This document shows, one piece after another, positions 62,845-64,000 of a DNA stretch of 64,000 nucleotides. The notes under the pieces are model-generated. The model was given only the letters and a program-made list of their open reading frames with translations. It searched no databases and was not told the origin of the DNA. The DNA is from Hyphomonadaceae bacterium (GTDB lineage: Bacteria > Pseudomonadota > Alphaproteobacteria > Rhizobiales > Hyphomicrobiaceae), in NCBI GenBank assembly GCA_019747815.1, contig JAIEQJ010000035.1, positions 1-64,000 on the forward strand, read 5' to 3'. Each line of letters starts with the position of its first letter. Positions within the stretch are counted from its first letter, which is position 1. The position numbers and the translations under genes were made by a program.

Positions 62845-64000
62845 ATGGACCTGATCCTCATCCAGACCTTGAACGGCCTCGCCAGCGCGTCCTCGCTGTT
62901 TCTCGTGGCCTCGGGTCTGTCCATCATCTTCGGCGTCACGCGCGTCGTGAATTTCGCCCACGGCTCCTTCTACATGCTGGGCGCCTATATCGCTTGGTCT
63001 CTGGTGAGCCGTTTCGGCTCCGCCAGTGCGCTCGGTTTCTGGGGGGGCGTGCTGCTGGCGGCGCTGCTCGTCGGCCTCGTTGGTTTGCTGATCGAGATCG
63101 CGCTGCTGCGTCGTATCTATCAGGCCCCGGAGCTGTTCCAGTTGCTGGCGACGTTCGGCGTCGTGCTGATGGTGCAGGATGTGGCGTTGGCGAGCTGGGG
63201 GCCGCAGGATCTGCTGGGCCCCCGCGCGCCGGGCTTGCGCAGCTTCGTTTCCATCTTTGGCAACCGGTTCCCGACCTACGAGCTGTTCCTGATCGTGCTG
63301 GGGCCGATCGTGCTGGGCGCCTTGTGGCTGCTCTTCAATAAGACACGCTGGGGCACGCTGGTGCGTGCGGCAACGCTCGACCGCGAGATGGTGGGGGCGT
63401 TGGGCGTCAACCAGCGCCTGCTGTTCACGTCGGTGTTCTTCCTGGGCTCGTGCCTGGCCGGCCTTGGCGGCGCGCTGCAGCTTCCCAGGGAAGCCGTCAA
63501 CCTGCACATGGATCTGTCGATCATCGCCGAGGCCTTCGTGGTGGTGGTCGTCGGCGGCCTCGGCAGCGTGACGGGCGCCTATCTGGCGGCTGTGCTGATC
63601 GGCGTGATGCACGCCTTCGGCATTCTGATTTTTCCCAAGATCACGCTGGTGCTGGTGTTCCTGATCATGGCCGTCGTGTTGATCGTGCGGCCGCACGGCC
63701 TGATGGGCCGCAAGCCCTCGCTCGTGCAGCAAGGCGCCACCATGCGGGAGCCGCTGCTGTCGCCCGCCACCCGCGAGATCAAGCTGCTCGGCGCCGCGGC
63801 GCTGGCGGTCCTCGCCATCGCGCCGCTGCTATTGGGCAACTATGGCGTCAGCCTGCTGACCGAGCTTGTCATCCTGACGCTGTTCGCGGCCAGCCTGCAT
63901 TTCATGATGGGTCCGGGCGGGCTCGCCTCGTTCGGGCACGCCGCCTACTTCGGGCTCGGCGCCTATGGCGCGGCGCTGGCCGCCAAGTGGCTTGCGGCGC
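62845..64000 (+). CDS. Fused LivH-LivM branched-chain-type ABC permease (partial, right edge)
   Basis: An open frame of at least 385 residues that continues off the window. Residues 1-290 are a LivH permease (LIIFGVTRVVNFAHGSFYMLG is the LivH hallmark; GSVTGAYLAAVLIG the later one). Without a stop, a LivM-like part follows from about residue 325 (TELVILTLFAASLHFMMGPGGLASFGHAAYFGLGA, split here by motif only). Most bacteria encode the two permeases separately; fused forms exist in alphaproteobacteria. It completes, with the receptor upstream, the inner-membrane channel of the importer; the ATPases should follow beyond 64000. Confidence 0.9.
   Translation, partial: MDLILIQTLNGLASASSLFLVASGLSIIFGVTRVVNFAHGSFYMLGAYIAWSLVSRFGSASALGFWGGVLLAALLVGLVGLLIEIALLRRIYQAPELFQLLATFGVVLMVQDVALASWGPQDLLGPRAPGLRSFVSIFGNRFPTYELFLIVLGPIVLGALWLLFNKTRWGTLVRAATLDREMVGALGVNQRLLFTSVFFLGSCLAGLGGALQLPREAVNLHMDLSIIAEAFVVVVVGGLGSVTGAYLAAVLIGVMHAFGILIFPKITLVLVFLIMAVVLIVRPHGLMGRKPSLVQQGATMREPLLSPATREIKLLGAAALAVLAIAPLLLGNYGVSLLTELVILTLFAASLHFMMGPGGLASFGHAAYFGLGAYGAALAAKWLAA

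Overview
The window is GC-rich and read from end to end as a densely coded chromosomal segment of an alphaproteobacterium, most likely of the order Hyphomicrobiales (Rhizobiales). The evidence is gene order: addA-addB-murU-tsaE/amgK-divL-ahcY ... ptsH-manX-hprK-chvG-chvI // pckA is a block characteristic of that order, and lptC/A-lptB-rpoN-ptsN, the CASDH/CANSDC spermidine route and a short HPr kinase fit it. I see no tRNA, rRNA, CRISPR array, prophage, insertion sequence or transposase.

Layout. 1-12.5 kb (minus strand): double-strand-break repair (addA, cut by the left edge, and addB), peptidoglycan recycling (murU and a TsaE-AmgK fusion), the cell-cycle pseudo-histidine kinase divL, and ahcY behind a palindromic candidate operator. 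12.9-15.6 kb (plus): a TadG/VWA surface protein carrying an extra inserted module, ended by a clear terminator, then a small outer-membrane beta-barrel protein. 15.6-22.6 kb: a regulatory phosphotransferase set (HPr, EIIA-Man, HPr kinase) with the ChvG/ChvI two-component system, diverging from a HugZ-like protein and pckA; together a carbon-status and acid/envelope-stress control unit sitting next to the gluconeogenic entry enzyme. 22.6-29.3 kb: pyrE flanked by two CTAG-ended palindromic repeats, a DUF47-PiT phosphate importer pair, a Nudix hydrolase, a metallo-hydrolase-fold protein and an AsmA protein.

29.5-34.5 kb: polyamine block. CASDH and carboxy(nor)spermidine decarboxylase make spermidine without decarboxylated AdoMet, and convergent to them lies a SpeD-family protein that has lost all three catalytic residues. 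An Mrp/ApbC iron-sulphur carrier with a C-terminal DUF971 follows. 34.7-41.2 kb: two tandem TRAP transporter QM pairs, both with TTG starts and proline-rich C-terminal tails on the M subunit, and one convergent periplasmic receptor. 41.6-46.1 kb: molybdoenzyme maturation (fdhD-mobA-mobB, formate-dehydrogenase-type cytochrome b with a DUF6494 protein, moaA). 46.1-48.6 kb: two EamA exporters overlapping an HpcH/HpaI aldolase. 48.7-53.3 kb: a secreted coiled-coil protein, an SDR epimerase-like protein, queG and uppP.

53.3-59.4 kb (minus): ptsN, rpoN, lptB, a single gene fusing LptC to LptA-like domains, and a short RNase D; hpf, often found between rpoN and ptsN, is not there. 59.6-64 kb (plus): an enamidase-like amidohydrolase, a DUF1185 protein, a Tat-exported amino-acid-type ABC receptor and a fused LivH-LivM permease cut by the right edge. 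This last set looks like an uptake-and-ring-opening module for an unidentified cyclic amide and, with the SpeD pseudoenzyme, is the most interesting content of the window.
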